Shown here piece by piece: positions 21,209 to 22,991 of a stretch of 22,991 nucleotides of DNA. The notes under the pieces are model-generated. The model saw only the letters and a program-made list of their open reading frames with translations, searched no databases and had not been told where the DNA came from. The stretch is from a virus, in the IMG/VR virus record IMGVR_UViG_3300006737_000233, positions 1 to 22,991 of that record. One strand, 5' to 3'. A program made the position numbers and the translations under genes. Each line of letters opens with the position of its first letter. Positions within the stretch are counted from its first letter, which is position 1.

Positions 21209-22991
21209 ATGGCTGTAAATAAGAATTTTGTCGTCAAGAATGGACTGGAAGTTAAGTCCAATCTTTTGGTAGCAGATACTAGTCAAGATTCCGTAGGTAT
21301 AGGAACTAGTTTTATCAAAGAAAAACTCCATGTTATTGGAGGTATTGGTGCTACTAGTTTGTTTGTTGGTGGTATTGGAACAGTTCATGTAGCAACTGGT
21401 ACTACTGCAAGATATGAGAATGTTAATATTACAGGGGTGGGTACTATTGCCACCTTTAGTGCCAATTCTATAAATGCTGCCAATATAAATGTCAGCGCAG
21501 CAGTCACTGCCAATAAGTTTTATGGTGATGGTTCTACGCTTACTGGTGTCTCTGTTGGTGTACGAACTGCTGGTGCTGTAGTTGGATATGGTGTAACTTT
21601 CTTAGATTTTAGAGGAGCTGGTGTATCCACTGCTTTCTTTAATAATAATGTTGGTATTGCCACTGTCTTCTTCCAAGGTGGTGGAAGTGGTGGATCAGTA
21701 AGTATTAGTAGTGCTGCTCCTTCCAGTCCAAACAATGGAGACTTGTGGTATAGTATTGATTTTGCTAGAACTTTTGTTTACTATGATGAAGTTGAACTGG
21801 GTGTTGGATCAGGAGCATTCTGGGTAGATGCTGCTCCATTCAATCAAGGTGGAGCTTTTCTTGGATCATATGGTGCTACTTCATTTGGAGCAATAGGATA
21901 TACAAGTGGCACAAAAACAGTTCCAAGTATATATTTCACAGGAGATACAAATACAGGTATATTCCAAGGTGGATCAGCAGATCATTTCTCAATAGCAGCA
22001 GGTGGTTCAGGTATAGCAACTGTTAATGTTGGTGGACTTAATGTTTCTGGTGTAGTTACATCTCATAGTTTATCTCTAAGTGGAGATGCTACTGTTGCTG
22101 GTAACTTGAATGTTACTGGAGACTTAGTATATGATGAAGAAAGGGGTGTCAACTTATTAATAAGTGGTGTTGGAACATTTGGTGGTGCTGTATCAATAGG
22201 AGATAGTATAATTCATACTGGAGATACAGATACATCACTAAGATTCCCTTCTGCAAATACTATTACATTAAATACAGGGAATTTAGAGAGAGCTAAGGTA
22301 GATTCAAGTGGTAATATAAATGTTAATGCTGGAGAATTGAGACTTAAAGCTGCAGCTGGTGATTCTAATGGGTTAAAGTTATATCAAGGCGGTAGTGATA
22401 CTTCTTATATTTTTAATCATTTTAGTGGACCTATATTATTTGGAACTGTTAATGCAGAAAAAGTTCGCATCACAACAGGTGGTAATCTAGGTATAGGAAC
22501 AGCAGATCCAACAAAGGATGTGACTGGACTTACATCTAGATTGGGTGTTGGTATTGTTACTGCTGCATATCTTTATGGTGATGGTTCAAACCTAACTGGT
22601 ATTGCTGCTGGTGGTTCTGGACAGTTCAACACTGGTCTAACTGGTGCTACTGCCTATGCTGTTACCACTTCAATGGCAACTGCACTAACTGCTAATGCAA
22701 GTTCAAGTTACAGAACAGTCATACATTCAATTCATGTTGCTAACATCAGTGCTGCTGAAGTAACAGTGAGTGGTGAGATGCAAGCAAGTTTCTCCTTTGC
22801 TCATACCATACCAATACCTGCAGGTTCAGCAGTTGAATTGCTCAAGCAACCTAAGGTTCTTGGACCAGGTGAGACAATAGAACTTCAAGCAAGTGCTAAC
22901 TCAGCATTACAAGCAACCATTATTGCAGAACAGAAAGAGGATACAGATTTATGGGATGCTCAAGTTGATATAACTTCTGCTGCTACATGGA
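21209..22991 (+). CDS. Tail fibre protein (3' end outside window)
   Basis: The ATG at 21209 opens a frame without stops to the window end (594 complete codons). The start MAVNKNFVVKNGLEVKSNLL, then VADTSQDSVGIGT, is the usual opening of cyanophage fibres. Fibre signatures follow: KFYGDGSTLTGV and later YLYGDGSNLTGIAAG, IYFTGDTNTGIFQGG, LRFPSANTITLNTGN followed by LERAKVDSSGNINV, and GGNLGIGTADP. The visible end has a different beta domain, SSYRTVIHSIHVANISAAEV then IPIPAGSAVELL and VLGPGETIELQASAN, which could be a tip domain. It probably belongs to a trimeric fibre that contacts the host. GGTGGAG lies about 10 nt before the ATG. Whether an S74 chaperone follows cannot be seen. A spurious open frame on the opposite strand over the first 180 nt was disregarded. 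Confidence 0.85.
   Translation, partial: MAVNKNFVVKNGLEVKSNLLVADTSQDSVGIGTSFIKEKLHVIGGIGATSLFVGGIGTVHVATGTTARYENVNITGVGTIATFSANSINAANINVSAAVTANKFYGDGSTLTGVSVGVRTAGAVVGYGVTFLDFRGAGVSTAFFNNNVGIATVFFQGGGSGGSVSISSAAPSSPNNGDLWYSIDFARTFVYYDEVELGVGSGAFWVDAAPFNQGGAFLGSYGATSFGAIGYTSGTKTVPSIYFTGDTNTGIFQGGSADHFSIAAGGSGIATVNVGGLNVSGVVTSHSLSLSGDATVAGNLNVTGDLVYDEERGVNLLISGVGTFGGAVSIGDSIIHTGDTDTSLRFPSANTITLNTGNLERAKVDSSGNINVNAGELRLKAAAGDSNGLKLYQGGSDTSYIFNHFSGPILFGTVNAEKVRITTGGNLGIGTADPTKDVTGLTSRLGVGIVTAAYLYGDGSNLTGIAAGGSGQFNTGLTGATAYAVTTSMATALTANASSSYRTVIHSIHVANISAAEVTVSGEMQASFSFAHTIPIPAGSAVELLKQPKVLGPGETIELQASANSALQATIIAEQKEDTDLWDAQVDITSAATW

Noticed and set aside
21128-21388. 86-codon open frame on the minus strand over the start of the second fibre gene
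   Set aside because: It overlaps the long plus-strand fibre frame with clear family motifs and the divergent promoter; its product looks like a random back-translation.
1-22991. tRNA genes, CRISPR arrays, integrase or attachment sites, IS elements, host-derived metabolic genes
   Set aside because: None was seen on reading both strands; essentially the whole window is filled by virion and replication genes and short regulatory gaps.

Overview
The window looks like a virion-structure segment of a T4-like marine myovirus, most likely a cyanophage of Synechococcus or Prochlorococcus. Three things suggest this. The DNA is AT-rich and densely packed, with many 1-4 nt gene overlaps. There is a recognisable series of T4 homologues (gp32, gp53, gp48, gp4, gp54, gp26, gp27/gp5-like). 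Several transcription units are preceded by T4-type late promoter elements (TATAAATA or close variants). No tRNA, CRISPR, integrase, IS element or host-like metabolic gene was seen. All functional names come from recognising sequence patterns by eye, not from database searches.

Layout. (1) 1-525, plus: the 3' part of gene 32 (ssDNA-binding protein). (2) 589-3687, minus: a late operon of gp4 (head completion), a 114-aa protein, gp48 (tube cap) and gp53 (baseplate wedge). It reads away from an exact TATAAATA at 3715-3722. (3) 3724-14368, plus: a long, translationally coupled operon for the central baseplate and tail: gp54-like tube initiator, gp26, a small gp51-like protein, two large tape-measure-like proteins, a gp27-like hub, a 79-aa protein, a gp5-like OB-fold hub protein, a separate beta-helical spike protein, a fibre-like protein and a 60-aa protein. 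It ends in a stem-loop followed by a bidirectional terminator. (4) 14431-14685, minus: a small, highly charged coiled-coil protein. (5) 14764-20769, plus: a 2001-aa fibre-like structural protein with a beta-helical N-terminus (VrlC-like of cyanophages). (6) 20772-21146, minus: a small beta-rich protein whose stop lies 2 nt from that of the giant fibre. (7) 21209 to the window end, plus: a second tail-fibre gene, cut off by the window edge. A 12-bp palindrome between (6) and (7) carries a perfect late promoter on each strand.

How the genes fit together: gp27-like/OB-fold/spike would form the central hub and needle. gp26, gp51 and gp53 would build hub and wedges, gp48 and gp54 would seat the tail tube, and the two 500-600-aa helical proteins would chaperone or measure the tube. 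gp4 would finish the DNA-filled head, and the beta-structured proteins would form the receptor-binding periphery. The most noteworthy points are the split, lysozyme-less gp5 equivalent, the apparently related tandem tape-measure candidates, beta modules shared between baseplate and fibre proteins, and the symmetric divergent late promoter.
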